Shown in pieces: positions 15,827 to 24,498 of a stretch of DNA of 64,000 bases. Numbering within the stretch: the stretch's first letter is position 1; each line of letters begins with the position of its first letter. The notes beneath the pieces were generated by a model. The model searched no databases, had not been told where the DNA came from, and saw only the letters and a program-made list of their open reading frames with translations. A program made the translations under genes and the position numbers. This stretch comes from Nocardiopsis sp. JB363 (GTDB lineage: Bacteria > Actinomycetota > Actinomycetes > Streptosporangiales > Streptosporangiaceae). The DNA lies in contig NZ_FRFF01000157.1 in NCBI RefSeq assembly GCF_900143625.1, positions 1 to 64,000 on the forward strand, given 5' to 3'.

Positions 15827-18370
15827 ATGACGCGGATCGACAGGAGCACCGTGCAGGCAGTACCGAAAAAACGTGGGCGCACGATCACCGCCCGTATCCG
15901 CGCCATGGTCATGATCCCCACGACCGCCCTGGTCGCGCTGTGGCTGATCCTCACCATCGCTCTCGGTGGCGACGCGGCCTACCAGCTGATCCGGGCCAAG
16001 GGCACCGAGGACCTGATCACCCCCGCCGCGGTCGGCCTCGTGGACGCCATGACCGAACGCTCGGCCACGATCGCCTACCTGGAGAACCCCGACGACGCCG
16101 ACCTCTCCCAGGGGATGGCCGAGGCCCGGCAGAGTACCGACGAATCCCTCGGTGTCATCGTCGAGGACCTCATGGGCTTCGCCGACCTGGCCCCCGGTGA
16201 CGGCGGCATGCACATCGAGATGCTGCACGGCATGTACCAGGACATCGGCCAGATGCGCGAGGCCATCGACTCCGGTGACGCGGGCCGCGACGACGTCCTG
16301 GACTACTACAACGAGCTCATCCAACACGGCTCCGACAGCTTCGACAGCCAGGGCCGCACCGGTAACGACGGCGACGCGGTCAACCCCGGCTTCAGCGCGG
16401 TGTACATGTTCCGCACGGTGGACATCCTCGCCCAGGCCGACGCCCAGATCGCCCGAGGCTTCGCCACCGATGAGCTCAGCGTGGAGGACCAGCACGAGTT
16501 CACCGCCATGATGGGCTCCTACCAGACGATGCTGAACGCCAACGCCCCCTACCTGGGGGGTCCCGGCCAGCAGGAGCGCTACGAGGCCGTCCTGGACAGC
16601 CCCGAGTACGCCGCCCTGCAACAGATGCAGGCCGAGATCTCCGGTCGTGAGGTCGAGTCCGAGACCACCACCGACCCGGTCACCCTCGCCCCGGAGACCG
16701 TCGACAACCTGTCCATGCCGGTGGACAAGACCGAGTGGGACCAGGCCTACAGTCACGTCCTGACCGAACTCACCGCTCTGGGCGCCGACGAAGCCGTCTA
16801 CACCGCCGCCGTGATCCGCAGGGACGCCAATCGGGCCGTGATGCTCGCGGTCGGCGGCAGCCTCGGTGTGGCCGCCGTGACCGGCCTCGCCTTCTACCTG
16901 GCACGGCGTTCCTCCCGCAACCTCACCGATCGCCTGCTGACCCTGCGCGACGAGTCGCAATCGCTGGCCGAGGAGCGTCTGCCCTCGATCATGGAGCGTC
17001 TGCACCGCGGCGATCGGGTCGACACCACCACCGAACTCCCCGAGCTGCGTGTCGAGGACGACGAGATCGGTGACGTCGCCAAGGCCTTCAACACCGCCCA
17101 GCGCGCCGCGGTCGATGAGGCCGTGCAGCAGACCGAACTGCGCCACGGCGTCAACCGCGTCTTCCTCAACATCGCGCACCGCAGCCAGACGCTGGTCCAC
17201 CGCCAACTGCGTCTGCTGGACAAGATGGAGCGCGAGCAGGAGGATCCGGAACAGCTCTCCCAACTGTTCAAGCTGGACCACCTGGCGACCCGTTCGCGCC
17301 GTAACGCCGAGAACCTGCTGATCCTCGGTGGTGAGGCCCCCGGCCGCACCTGGCACCGTCCGATGCCGCTGATCGACGTCCTGCGCGGCGCGATCTCCGA
17401 GTCCGGTGACTACACGCGGGTCAAGCGCGAGCGCATCGCCCGGGTCAACCTCAACGGCCCCGCCGTCGCGGACGTCATCCACCTCGTCGCCGAGCTGGTC
17501 GACAACGCGTCCATGTTCTCGCCCCCGCACACCAACGTTCGGTTGAGCAGCGAGGACGTGCCCAACGGTGTGACGGTCGAGATCGAGGACCGGGGTCTGG
17601 GCATGACCGAGGCCGAGCTCGAATCGGCCAACACCCTGCTGGCGGAGCCGCCCGAATTCGACGTCATGCGGCTCAACGAGAAGATGCGTCTGGGCCTGTT
17701 CGTGGTCTCGCACCTGGCCCACCGGCACGGCATCCGCGTGCACCTGCGCCCCTCGCCCTACGGCGGTGTGCAGGCCATCGTCCTGCTGCCGCAGGAAGTC
17801 ATCACCGGGGACCGTACCCCGCTGCCGTCCTCCGAGGACTCCGGCGAGGACATCTGGGAGGTGCGCGAGATCGTCGACCGCACCCCCGAGACCGCTCTGG
17901 AGTCCGGACCGTCCGATCATGGCGGCGACACCGACAAGCCGCTGCTGACCTCGGTCACCGCCCCGGTCGAGCCGAGCACGGGTGAGGACGTCCTGGCCGG
18001 CCCCGGGGACGAGCGTCCCCCGTTGCCCACCCGCGGTTCCCGGATCAGCGCCGTACCCGACCCCGCGACCGGGACCACGACCGGGACCGAGGCTCCGTCG
18101 AGCCCGGAGACGGTGCCGGCCGGCGGTGGCCGACCGTCCCTGCCCAAGCGCCGCCCTCAAGAGAACCTCGCCCCGCAGTTGGCCGACAGCCCCTCCTCCG
18201 AGGGCACGGGCGGACCCGCCTCCGGTTCCCAGAGCACGACCCCGCACGCTCTGGACAGTTCGGAACGGCTGGAACGCCTGCGCAAGAACATGTCCGCGTT
18301 CCAGAAGGGGACGGACCGTGGACGACGTGAGGGCCGGCAGAACACCAACGACACCGACAAGGACTCGTGA
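15827..18370 (+). CDS. cvnA: Conservon sensor histidine kinase-like protein (CvnA)
   Basis: 847-residue membrane sensor kinase. The first helix (about 26-47) and second helix (about 335-355) bracket an extracellular domain of the nitrate/nitrite-sensing (NIT) type, with the MTERSATIAYL segment near its start. Then come a HAMP-like linker, a dimerisation region with LDHLATRSRRN (about 482), and an ATPase domain with N box HLVAELVDNASMFSPP (about 551-566) and G1 box EDRGLGM. A disordered Pro/Ser/Thr-rich tail of about 180 residues follows. ATG 15827 has GAAGGA upstream. The next gene starts inside its stop (GTGA). In conservons CvnA works with B, C and D as a membrane complex likened to G-protein-coupled receptors. 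Confidence 0.88.
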   Translation: MTRIDRSTVQAVPKKRGRTITARIRAMVMIPTTALVALWLILTIALGGDAAYQLIRAKGTEDLITPAAVGLVDAMTERSATIAYLENPDDADLSQGMAEARQSTDESLGVIVEDLMGFADLAPGDGGMHIEMLHGMYQDIGQMREAIDSGDAGRDDVLDYYNELIQHGSDSFDSQGRTGNDGDAVNPGFSAVYMFRTVDILAQADAQIARGFATDELSVEDQHEFTAMMGSYQTMLNANAPYLGGPGQQERYEAVLDSPEYAALQQMQAEISGREVESETTTDPVTLAPETVDNLSMPVDKTEWDQAYSHVLTELTALGADEAVYTAAVIRRDANRAVMLAVGGSLGVAAVTGLAFYLARRSSRNLTDRLLTLRDESQSLAEERLPSIMERLHRGDRVDTTTELPELRVEDDEIGDVAKAFNTAQRAAVDEAVQQTELRHGVNRVFLNIAHRSQTLVHRQLRLLDKMEREQEDPEQLSQLFKLDHLATRSRRNAENLLILGGEAPGRTWHRPMPLIDVLRGAISESGDYTRVKRERIARVNLNGPAVADVIHLVAELVDNASMFSPPHTNVRLSSEDVPNGVTVEIEDRGLGMTEAELESANTLLAEPPEFDVMRLNEKMRLGLFVVSHLAHRHGIRVHLRPSPYGGVQAIVLLPQEVITGDRTPLPSSEDSGEDIWEVREIVDRTPETALESGPSDHGGDTDKPLLTSVTAPVEPSTGEDVLAGPGDERPPLPTRGSRISAVPDPATGTTTGTEAPSSPETVPAGGGRPSLPKRRPQENLAPQLADSPSSEGTGGPASGSQSTTPHALDSSERLERLRKNMSAFQKGTDRGRREGRQNTNDTDKDS

Positions 18371-18816
18371 ACGTGACCAGTACCGAAAGCGCGGGCGGGA
18401 CCACCGCCGGCAAGAAGGACATCAACTGGCTGCTCGACGAGCTGCTGGACCGCGCGGTCGGTTCCCGGCACGCGATCGTCCTGTCGGCCGACGGTCTGCT
18501 CATCGGCCGCTCCCATGACCTGGTCAAGGAGGACGCCGAGCACCTGTCGGCGGTGGCCTCCGCCTTCCAGAGCCTGGCCCGGGGCACCGGCCGCCACTTC
18601 GGTGGTGGCGAGGTGCTCCAGACCGTCGTCGAGATGGAACAGGCCTACCTGTTCGTCACCGGTGCGGGCCGTGGCGCCTGCCTCGCCGTGCTGGCCGAGG
18701 AGAGCGCCGACGTGGGACTCATCGCCTACGAGATGAACGTCCTGGTCGAGCAGGTGGGTCGCTACATGGACGCCGCACCACGCAATGAGGGTGCTTCGCC
18801 GGAAGCCAATCGTTAG
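18367..18816 (+). CDS. cvnB: Roadblock/LC7-domain protein (CvnB)
   Basis: 149-residue cytosolic roadblock/LC7 protein. The domain spans about 17-125 with INWLLDELLDRAVGSRHAIV and the VLSADGLLIG strand typical of MglB-like proteins. In conservons it binds the small GTPase CvnD and is suggested to regulate its nucleotide cycle. GTG at 18367 overlaps the cvnA stop by 4 bases, so translation is coupled. Confidence 0.9.
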   Translation: MNVTSTESAGGTTAGKKDINWLLDELLDRAVGSRHAIVLSADGLLIGRSHDLVKEDAEHLSAVASAFQSLARGTGRHFGGGEVLQTVVEMEQAYLFVTGAGRGACLAVLAEESADVGLIAYEMNVLVEQVGRYMDAAPRNEGASPEANR

Positions 18817-18824
18817 GGGTCGGT

Positions 18825-19262
18825 ATGCAAGCGCATGACGAGTTCGGTCCGGGTGGCATACGTCCCGTCCCACCCCAACGTGACGTGGTGGGCGGTTACG
18901 GCGAGGACACCGGTTCCGAGGAGGCCGGCCCCCTCGTCCGCCCCTACGTGATCGCCCAGGGGCGCGACCACGCGGACACCGTTCAGCTGGACATGATCAG
19001 CGTGGTGATCGCCGCCAAACGGGCGGAGGTCGACGAGATGGAGCTCGAACCGGAGCAGCTGCGCATCCTGGAGCTGTGCCGAAAGCCCCTGTCGGTGGCC
19101 GAGCTCTCCGCTCACCTGGACATTCCGGTCGCCGTGGTCAAGGTGCTGCTCAGCGACCTGCTCAACCGGGGCCTCGCCCTGGCCAGAGCCCCCTACCAAG
19201 CAAAGAGCCCGGTGAGCCGGGACGTACTCCAGGCGGTTCTCGATGGCATCCAAAGACTCTGA
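18825..19262 (+). CDS. cvnC: DUF742 protein (CvnC)
   Basis: 145-residue DUF742 protein with a predicted winged-helix fold: LVRPYVIAQGR at the start of the domain, then EQLRILELCRKPLSVAELSA and IPVAVVKVLLSDLLNRG, which read as recognition helices. In conservons CvnC sits in the membrane-proximal complex. Its gene ends 20 bases inside cvnD. Confidence 0.9.
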   Translation: MQAHDEFGPGGIRPVPPQRDVVGGYGEDTGSEEAGPLVRPYVIAQGRDHADTVQLDMISVVIAAKRAEVDEMELEPEQLRILELCRKPLSVAELSAHLDIPVAVVKVLLSDLLNRGLALARAPYQAKSPVSRDVLQAVLDGIQRL

Positions 19263-19827
19263 CCCGGGCGCCGAGGCTCCGGTTCCCTCCGCATTGAAGA
19301 TCCTGGTCGCCGGTGGCTTCGGCGCCGGGAAGACCACCCTGGTCGGCGCGGTCAGCGAGATCGCCCCGCTCAGGACCGAGGAGGTGATGACCGAGGCCAG
19401 CTACGGCGTCGACGACCTGTCCGGGGTGGAGTCGAAGTCGACCACCACGGTGGCACTGGACTTCGGCCGCATCACCATCAACGAGAGCCTGGTGTTGTAC
19501 CTGTTCGGCACGCCCGGCCAGGAGCGCTTCTGGTTCATGTGGGAGGAGCTGTCGGAGGGTGCCCTGGGCGCCATCGTCATCGCCGACACCCGCCGGCTGG
19601 AGACGTGTTTCGCCGCGGTGGACTTCTTCGAGCGTCGCGGTGTGCCGTTCGTGGTCGCGGTGAACTGCTTCGAGGGCGCCCACCTGTACGAGCCGGACGA
19701 GGTCCGCGAGGCGTTGAGTCTGAACCCGGAGATCCCCGTGGTCCTGTGCGACGCCCGCCAACGCGACTCCGCGAAGCAGGTACTGCTGACCCTGGTCAAC
19801 CGCGTCGCCGAAAGCGTCAACGCCTGA
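19243..19827 (+). CDS. cvnD: Conservon small GTPase (CvnD)
   Basis: 194-residue Ras-like GTP/ATP-binding protein. The P-loop is GGFGAGKTT (24-32), G3 is GTPGQERF (89-96) with Gly in place of the usual Asp but Gln retained, and the G4 region is VNCFEG, a degenerate NKxD as is normal for conservon GTPases. It overlaps cvnC by 20 bases. In other conservons the next gene is often a cytochrome P450 (CvnE); here two MpaB-type oxygenases follow. Confidence 0.9.
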   Translation: MASKDSDPGAEAPVPSALKILVAGGFGAGKTTLVGAVSEIAPLRTEEVMTEASYGVDDLSGVESKSTTTVALDFGRITINESLVLYLFGTPGQERFWFMWEELSEGALGAIVIADTRRLETCFAAVDFFERRGVPFVVAVNCFEGAHLYEPDEVREALSLNPEIPVVLCDARQRDSAKQVLLTLVNRVAESVNA

Positions 19828-19976
19828 CCGTCGCCAAGTCGTCACCCTGCCCCCCTGTACACATGGGCGATCCGGGTAAAGTGCGGGACAAGAAACGTCC
19901 CACGGAGCGGCGTTTCGTGTACCCGACGACCCTGGACCCGTCTCGGGCGGGCCCGGACGAAGGTGGGAGTATCCCC

Positions 19977-20924
19977 ATGAGCCGTTTCGACCAGCGCGAC
20001 AAGATCCACACCCTGGACGCGGAGGACGACTGTGAGGAGATCGTCCGCATCCTGGGGAGCCTGGAGTTCCCCTGGGACATCGAGCAGGCGTTGGGTCTGG
20101 CCCTGTACCGCACCTACGCGATGCCCAGCGTCGGACAGCTGCTCGGTGACACCCACGAGTTCACCGAGCGCACCCAGGAGCGCTACGACGACACCGCACT
20201 GATCCTGAACGACATCATGGAGCACGGCTTCGGTCCCGGCCGGGGACGTGACGCGCTGCGTCGGATGAACCAGATGCACCGCTCCTACGAGATCAGCAAC
20301 GAGGACTACCTGTACGTCCTCAGCACCTTCGTCGTCATGCCGGTGCGCTGGCTCAACGACTACGGCTACGGCTGGCGCCGCCTGTCCGACCACGAGATCG
20401 CGGCGAGCACCAACTACTACCGCAAGCTCGGCAGGCACATGGGGATCAAGGACATCCCCGAGACCTACGAGGAGTTCCGCGAGCTCATGGACTCCTTGGA
20501 GGCGGAGCACTTCGCCTACACCGAGGGCGGGCGCGCGGTCTCCGACGCCACCCTCGCGTTGATGGTGGACTTCTACCCGTCCTGGCAGCGGCCCCTGGTC
20601 CGTCCCTTCACCAAGGCCCTGTTGGACGACAGCCTGATCAAGGCGTTCGGTTACCCGGAACCGTCCGCGTTCTGGCGCAAGGCCAGTGACATGGCGATGA
20701 AGGGACGCGCCAAGGTGGTGCGGCGGATGAAGCCGCGCAAGGAACGGCGTTGGGCCCGGATGAGCCCCAACATCCGCACCTACCCGGACGGCTACGACCC
20801 CTCCCGCATCGGCACCTTCCCCCAGGGTTGCCCGGTCCCCCACGACATGCTCACGCGGGAGGTCCCCGCCACCGGGGCCAAGGTCCCCGCACCCGGCCAG
20901 GCCGTCGCCCCCGAACAGCGCTAG
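19977..20924 (+). CDS. MpaB-family (DUF2236) oxygenase, copy 1
   Basis: 315-residue protein of the MpaB/latex-clearing-protein-like family (DUF2236), whose characterised members are heme-dependent oxygenases. Family blocks seen: FPWDIEQALGLALYRTYAMP, RMNQMHRSYEISNEDYLYVL, FVVMPVRWLNDYGYGWRRLS and a His/Glu-containing DHEIAA. GGGAG lies 8 bases before the ATG. It is 149 bases after cvnD and in the same direction, so it is probably part of the conservon unit as its output enzyme. A close paralogue follows. The substrate is unknown. Confidence 0.8.
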   Translation: MSRFDQRDKIHTLDAEDDCEEIVRILGSLEFPWDIEQALGLALYRTYAMPSVGQLLGDTHEFTERTQERYDDTALILNDIMEHGFGPGRGRDALRRMNQMHRSYEISNEDYLYVLSTFVVMPVRWLNDYGYGWRRLSDHEIAASTNYYRKLGRHMGIKDIPETYEEFRELMDSLEAEHFAYTEGGRAVSDATLALMVDFYPSWQRPLVRPFTKALLDDSLIKAFGYPEPSAFWRKASDMAMKGRAKVVRRMKPRKERRWARMSPNIRTYPDGYDPSRIGTFPQGCPVPHDMLTREVPATGAKVPAPGQAVAPEQR

Positions 20925-20966
20925 AGCCCCGGCGCACCGCCCCCTCTTCCCCCGAAGGACCCCCGC

Positions 20967-21917
20967 ATGAGGCGTTTCGACTGGCGCGACGAGATCCATC
21001 GTCTCGACGCCGAGGACGACTGCGTACGGATCATCCAGATCCTGACCTCCCACGAGTTCCCCTGGGACATGGGCCGGGCCCTGGGCATCGCCCTGTATCG
21101 GACCTACGCGGTGCCCAGCGTGGGCTCCCTGCTCGGCCGGACCAACGAATTCACCGGCAGGACCCAGAAGCGCTACGACGACACCGCGCTGATCCTGGGC
21201 AACATGATGCGCCACGGATTCGAGCCGGGGAAGGGCCGTGACTCCCTTCGCCGGATGAACCAGATGCACCGTTCCTACGAGATCGGCAACGACGACTACC
21301 GGTACGTGCTCAGCACCTTCGTCGTCATGCCGGTGCGCTGGCTCAACGACTACGGCTACGGCTGGCGCCGCCTGTCCGAGCACGAGATCTCGGGGATCAC
21401 GAACTACTACCGCAGGCTCGGCAAGTACATGGGGATCAAGGACATCCCCGAGACCTACGAGGAGTTCCGCGAACTGCTCGACGCTTACGAGGAGGAGCAC
21501 TTCGCCTACACCGAGGGCGGGCGCGCGGTCTCCGACGCCACCCTCGACCTCATGGTGACGTTCTATCCGCAGCGCGTCTCCGGACTGGCCCGCAAGTTCT
21601 CGATGGCGATCCTGGACGAATCACTCATCCGGACCTTCCGTTACGACCCGCCGCCCAGCAAGGCCTGGCGCAAGTCCGCCGACATCGCGCTGAAGCTGCG
21701 CGCGAAGGTCGTGCGGCGGATGAAGCCGCGCGAGGAACCGCTGTGGGCGGACATGAACCCGAACATCCGCAGCTACCCGGAGGGCTACGACGTCGACACG
21801 ATGGGCACGTTCCCCGCGACCTGCCCGGTCGTGCACAACGTCGACCCGGTGGGGCACGAGGAGCTGTACGGCGCCGGGGGTGACCGACCCGGGACGAAGG
21901 TCGCCGGGGACCAGTGA
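20967..21917 (+). CDS. MpaB-family (DUF2236) oxygenase, copy 2
   Basis: 316-residue tandem paralogue of the preceding gene, with the same blocks (FPWDMGRALGIALYRTYAVP, RMNQMHRSYEIGNDDYRYVL, MPVRWLNDYGYGWRRLSEHE). A stretch of about 70 bases (copy 1 near 20310, copy 2 near 21309) is identical at DNA level, while the termini and the 550-650-base region differ. This points to duplication with partial homogenisation. GAAGGA precedes the ATG. Its stop overlaps the GTG of the MFS remnant. Confidence 0.8.
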   Translation: MRRFDWRDEIHRLDAEDDCVRIIQILTSHEFPWDMGRALGIALYRTYAVPSVGSLLGRTNEFTGRTQKRYDDTALILGNMMRHGFEPGKGRDSLRRMNQMHRSYEIGNDDYRYVLSTFVVMPVRWLNDYGYGWRRLSEHEISGITNYYRRLGKYMGIKDIPETYEEFRELLDAYEEEHFAYTEGGRAVSDATLDLMVTFYPQRVSGLARKFSMAILDESLIRTFRYDPPPSKAWRKSADIALKLRAKVVRRMKPREEPLWADMNPNIRSYPEGYDVDTMGTFPATCPVVHNVDPVGHEELYGAGGDRPGTKVAGDQ

Positions 21918-22087
21918 GAACCCTCGCCCCGGCCGCACCGCTGCCACGCTCGGTACACGCCTGGCACGGCAGCGGTGCGGTGGCCACCGGTGTCTTCACC
22001 ACGGTTCCCGGGCTGCTGCTCATCTACCTGACCGACACCCTGGCGGTGAGCCCGGCCCTGGCCGGGGCGGTGATCCTCCCACAGTGA
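21914..22087 (+). pseudogene. Truncated MFS (GPH-like) transporter remnant, first two helices only
   Basis: A 57-codon frame starting at GTG 21914 inside the stop of the oxygenase gene (GTGA) and ending at TGA 22085-22087. Its protein contains GSGAVATGVFTTVPGLLLIY, TDTLAVSPALAGAVILP, the N-terminal helix pair and short loop of a sugar-symporter-like MFS protein. The frame stops where full proteins continue with a PKxWD-type motif. The remaining helices are absent; what follows is the promoter of the next exporter. It is probably a deletion relic, possibly still translated. Confidence 0.65.
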
Positions 22088-22102
22088 CCGACCTTCTGGT
22101 CA
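22085..22102 (+). promoter_or_regulatory. Possible TetR-type operator before the DHA2 exporter
   Basis: TGACC (22085-22089) and GGTCA (22098-22102) form an inverted repeat with an 8-base spacer, about 70 bases before the exporter start. The right half CTGGTCAGT is identical to that of the operator at 10287-10300. No regulator gene is adjacent. Confidence 0.4.
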
Positions 22103-22174
22103 GTCCGTATATCGGGTTCGGGCATCGAGCCCCGACCGCTCTCGCAGGAAACCGCACCATGTAGTTTCCCTCTC

Positions 22175-23584
22175 ATGGCGAAGCACGACCCCTCCCTGGC
22201 TCCCGCGCCCATCCCCGCACCCACCCGACTCGACCCCGCGCTGTGGAAGCTCGCCGGGGTCCTCCTCGTCGGGGCGATGGCCGCCCTGCTCGACACCACC
22301 ATCGTCAACGTGGCCGTCGACCACCTGTCCCACGCCCTGGACGCCCCCGTGGCCACCGCCCAATGGGTGGCCAGCGCCTACCTGCTCTCCACCGCCTCGG
22401 TCATCCCCGTGACCGGTTGGGCGGTGGACCGGTTCGGGCAACGGGCCACCTGGATGACGGCGCTGTCCCTCTTCGGTCTGGGGTCGTTGCTGTGCGCGGC
22501 GGCCTGGTCGATCGAGAGCCTCATCGCGTTCCGTGTGATCACCGGGTTGGGCAGCGGCATGATCCTGCCCCTGGTGATGACGGTGCTGGTGCAGGCGGCC
22601 GGGCCCCAGCGCCTGGGCCGGGCCATCGGGCTGTTGAGCGTGCCGATCCAGATCGCGCCCGCCATGGGCCCGGTCCTGGGCGGGCTGGTCCTGGACTCGT
22701 TGGGGTGGCGGTGGATCTTCCTGGTGTCGATCCCCCTGGTGGTGCTGGCCATGGCCCTGGGCGTGCGCGGCGTGGAACGAGGGAACCCTCGGGCCAGTGA
22801 GCGACTGGACGTGCTGGGACTGGCACTGCTCTCCCCCGGGATCGCGACCATGCTGTACGGCCTGTCGGTGCTGGGCGACGTCCGGTTCGCACCGCTGTTC
22901 GTGGCCGTGGGCGTGCTCCTCATCGTCGGTTTCGCGGTGCACGCGCTGCGTCGTCGTCCGGGCGGCCCCGCCCCCGTGATCGACCTGCGGCTCTTCGGTG
23001 ACCTGCTGTTCCGGCTGGGCGCGACGCTCATGTTCGTGTTCGGGCTGTGCATCTGGGCCGGCATGTTCCTGCTACCGCTGTTCTTCCAGCAGGTGCAGGG
23101 AACCTCGGCGTTGACGGCCGGGCTGTTGATGGCCCCGATGGCGGCCGGGGTGGCGCTGGTCAACCTGTTCGTCGGCCCGATCGCCGACCGCAGCGGCCCC
23201 CGCTACCTGGTCGTGGGCGGGCTGTTGGTGGGCGCCGTGGCGACCGCGCCGTTCGCCGTGGCGGGTCCGGACACCCCGCAGGCGCTGCTCGCGTCGGCGA
23301 TGTTCGTGCGCGGCCTGGGACTGGGTACCGCGATGGTCCCGATGTTGGCCACCGCCTACCGAAGACTTCCCTCCGACCAGGTGCCCCGTGCCAGCAGCGC
23401 CCTGAACGTGACCCAGCGTCTGGGCGCCGCGGTGGGCACGGCCGCGCTCGCCTTGTTGTTGTCGTCCCTGCTCGCCGGCGGTAGCACCCCGACCATGGCG
23501 TTCCAGGCCACCTTCGGGTGGATGACCGGTCTGACGGCGCTCGCGCTGATCCCCGCGATGTTCCTGCCCCGGACCCGTCCCTGA
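22175..23584 (+). CDS. MFS drug exporter, DHA2 (EmrB/QacA-like) family
   Basis: 469-residue proton-driven multidrug exporter-like protein with about 13-14 helices. Motif D1 is LLDTTIVNVA near residue 39, motif A-like GWAVDRFGQRATW follows, and motif C is GPVLGGLVLDSLGWRW. The length suits the 14-helix DHA2 subfamily, and the substrate cannot be read. The ATG lies close downstream of a palindromic site (22085-22102). It is convergent with the dprE2 gene. Confidence 0.85.
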   Translation: MAKHDPSLAPAPIPAPTRLDPALWKLAGVLLVGAMAALLDTTIVNVAVDHLSHALDAPVATAQWVASAYLLSTASVIPVTGWAVDRFGQRATWMTALSLFGLGSLLCAAAWSIESLIAFRVITGLGSGMILPLVMTVLVQAAGPQRLGRAIGLLSVPIQIAPAMGPVLGGLVLDSLGWRWIFLVSIPLVVLAMALGVRGVERGNPRASERLDVLGLALLSPGIATMLYGLSVLGDVRFAPLFVAVGVLLIVGFAVHALRRRPGGPAPVIDLRLFGDLLFRLGATLMFVFGLCIWAGMFLLPLFFQQVQGTSALTAGLLMAPMAAGVALVNLFVGPIADRSGPRYLVVGGLLVGAVATAPFAVAGPDTPQALLASAMFVRGLGLGTAMVPMLATAYRRLPSDQVPRASSALNVTQRLGAAVGTAALALLLSSLLAGGSTPTMAFQATFGWMTGLTALALIPAMFLPRTRP

Positions 23585-23717
23585 CCCCACCACGCGCCGA
23601 TGGGCACCGGTCGTCCACAGGCGGGAGAACGACGGTGGACCGCCGGGGCTCCGGCGTGGTCTTCTCGAATAGGGGGAGCTTCGGTCTCCGCCCACTCAGT
23701 GCTGTCCTCCCACACCC

Positions 23718-24470
23718 TCAACGCCCCAACCTGCGCCAGATCGGGCGGGGCAGCAACCGCATGCCCGTGAACACCGGTCGCAGCACGCGCGGCGCCCACA
23801 CGGTGGTGGCCTTGCCTCGCAGTCCCTTGGCCACGGCCTCGGCGACCTGGCCGGATGTGGCGGGGAACGGCGCCGGGTCCACGTGCGCGGACATGCGGGT
23901 CGCCACGTACCCCGGGCGCACCACCAGGACGCGGGCGCCGGAGCCGTGCAGGGAGTCCGCCAACCCCTGCGCGAACCCGTCCAGGCCGGCCTTGGCGGAT
24001 CCGTAGACGAAGTTGGCGCGGCGCACCCGGACCCCCGCCACGGACGACAGCACCACGAGCGTGCCGTGACCCTGTTCGCGCAATCGGGCGGCGACGGCCA
24101 GGTCCACCGACACGTGTCCGGTGAAGTTCACCGCCGCCGAGCGGGCGGCCGCGTGCGGGTCGCCGTCGTATTCGGCCTGCTCACCGAGCACACCGAAGGC
24201 GTCCACCACCACGTCCAGGTCGCCGACCAGGCCCACGGCACCGGCCACCGTGGCGGTGTGGGTGTCGGTCGCCTCCGCGTCGAACTCCAGGGAGTGGACG
24301 GTGGCGCCGAGCTCCTTGAGGACGCTCGGTGGTTCGGCGACCCCGCCACGGGCCGCCAGGACCACCTCGCGGGCGCCCTCGCGCACCAGCCGTTCGGCCA
24401 CGGCCAGGCCGATCTCGCTGCGCCCGCCGAGCAGCAGGACGGTGCGTACGGTTCCCAGCGAGTCGCGCAT
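23718..24470 (-). CDS. dprE2: Decaprenylphospho-2-keto-arabinose reductase (DprE2-like SDR)
   Basis: 250-residue short-chain dehydrogenase. The nucleotide-binding turn reads LLLGGRSEIG (12-21), and the catalytic set is Ser 142/143 (VLSSVAG) with YGSAK (Y156, K160). Hydrophobic patches near the C-terminus (RPVFTGMRLLPRPIWRRL) fit the DprE2 group. Next to dprE1, it should reduce the keto intermediate to decaprenyl-phospho-arabinose with NADH/NADPH. AAGGA lies 5 bases before ATG 24470. The frame runs on upstream into dprE1 but that part is a shadow. It is the last gene of the ubiA-dprE1-dprE2 operon. Confidence 0.85.
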   Translation of the reverse strand: MRDSLGTVRTVLLLGGRSEIGLAVAERLVREGAREVVLAARGGVAEPPSVLKELGATVHSLEFDAEATDTHTATVAGAVGLVGDLDVVVDAFGVLGEQAEYDGDPHAAARSAAVNFTGHVSVDLAVAARLREQGHGTLVVLSSVAGVRVRRANFVYGSAKAGLDGFAQGLADSLHGSGARVLVVRPGYVATRMSAHVDPAPFPATSGQVAEAVAKGLRGKATTVWAPRVLRPVFTGMRLLPRPIWRRLGR

Positions 24471-24498
24471 GGGGTTCCTTCCGATCCGAGTGGGTGGT

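Noticed and set aside
15653..18247. 864-codon open frame antisense to the conservon kinase
   Set aside because: It mirrors the GC-rich codon pattern of cvnA on the other strand, reads as Val/Gly/Asp/His-rich low complexity and has no domain. It is a shadow of the real gene.
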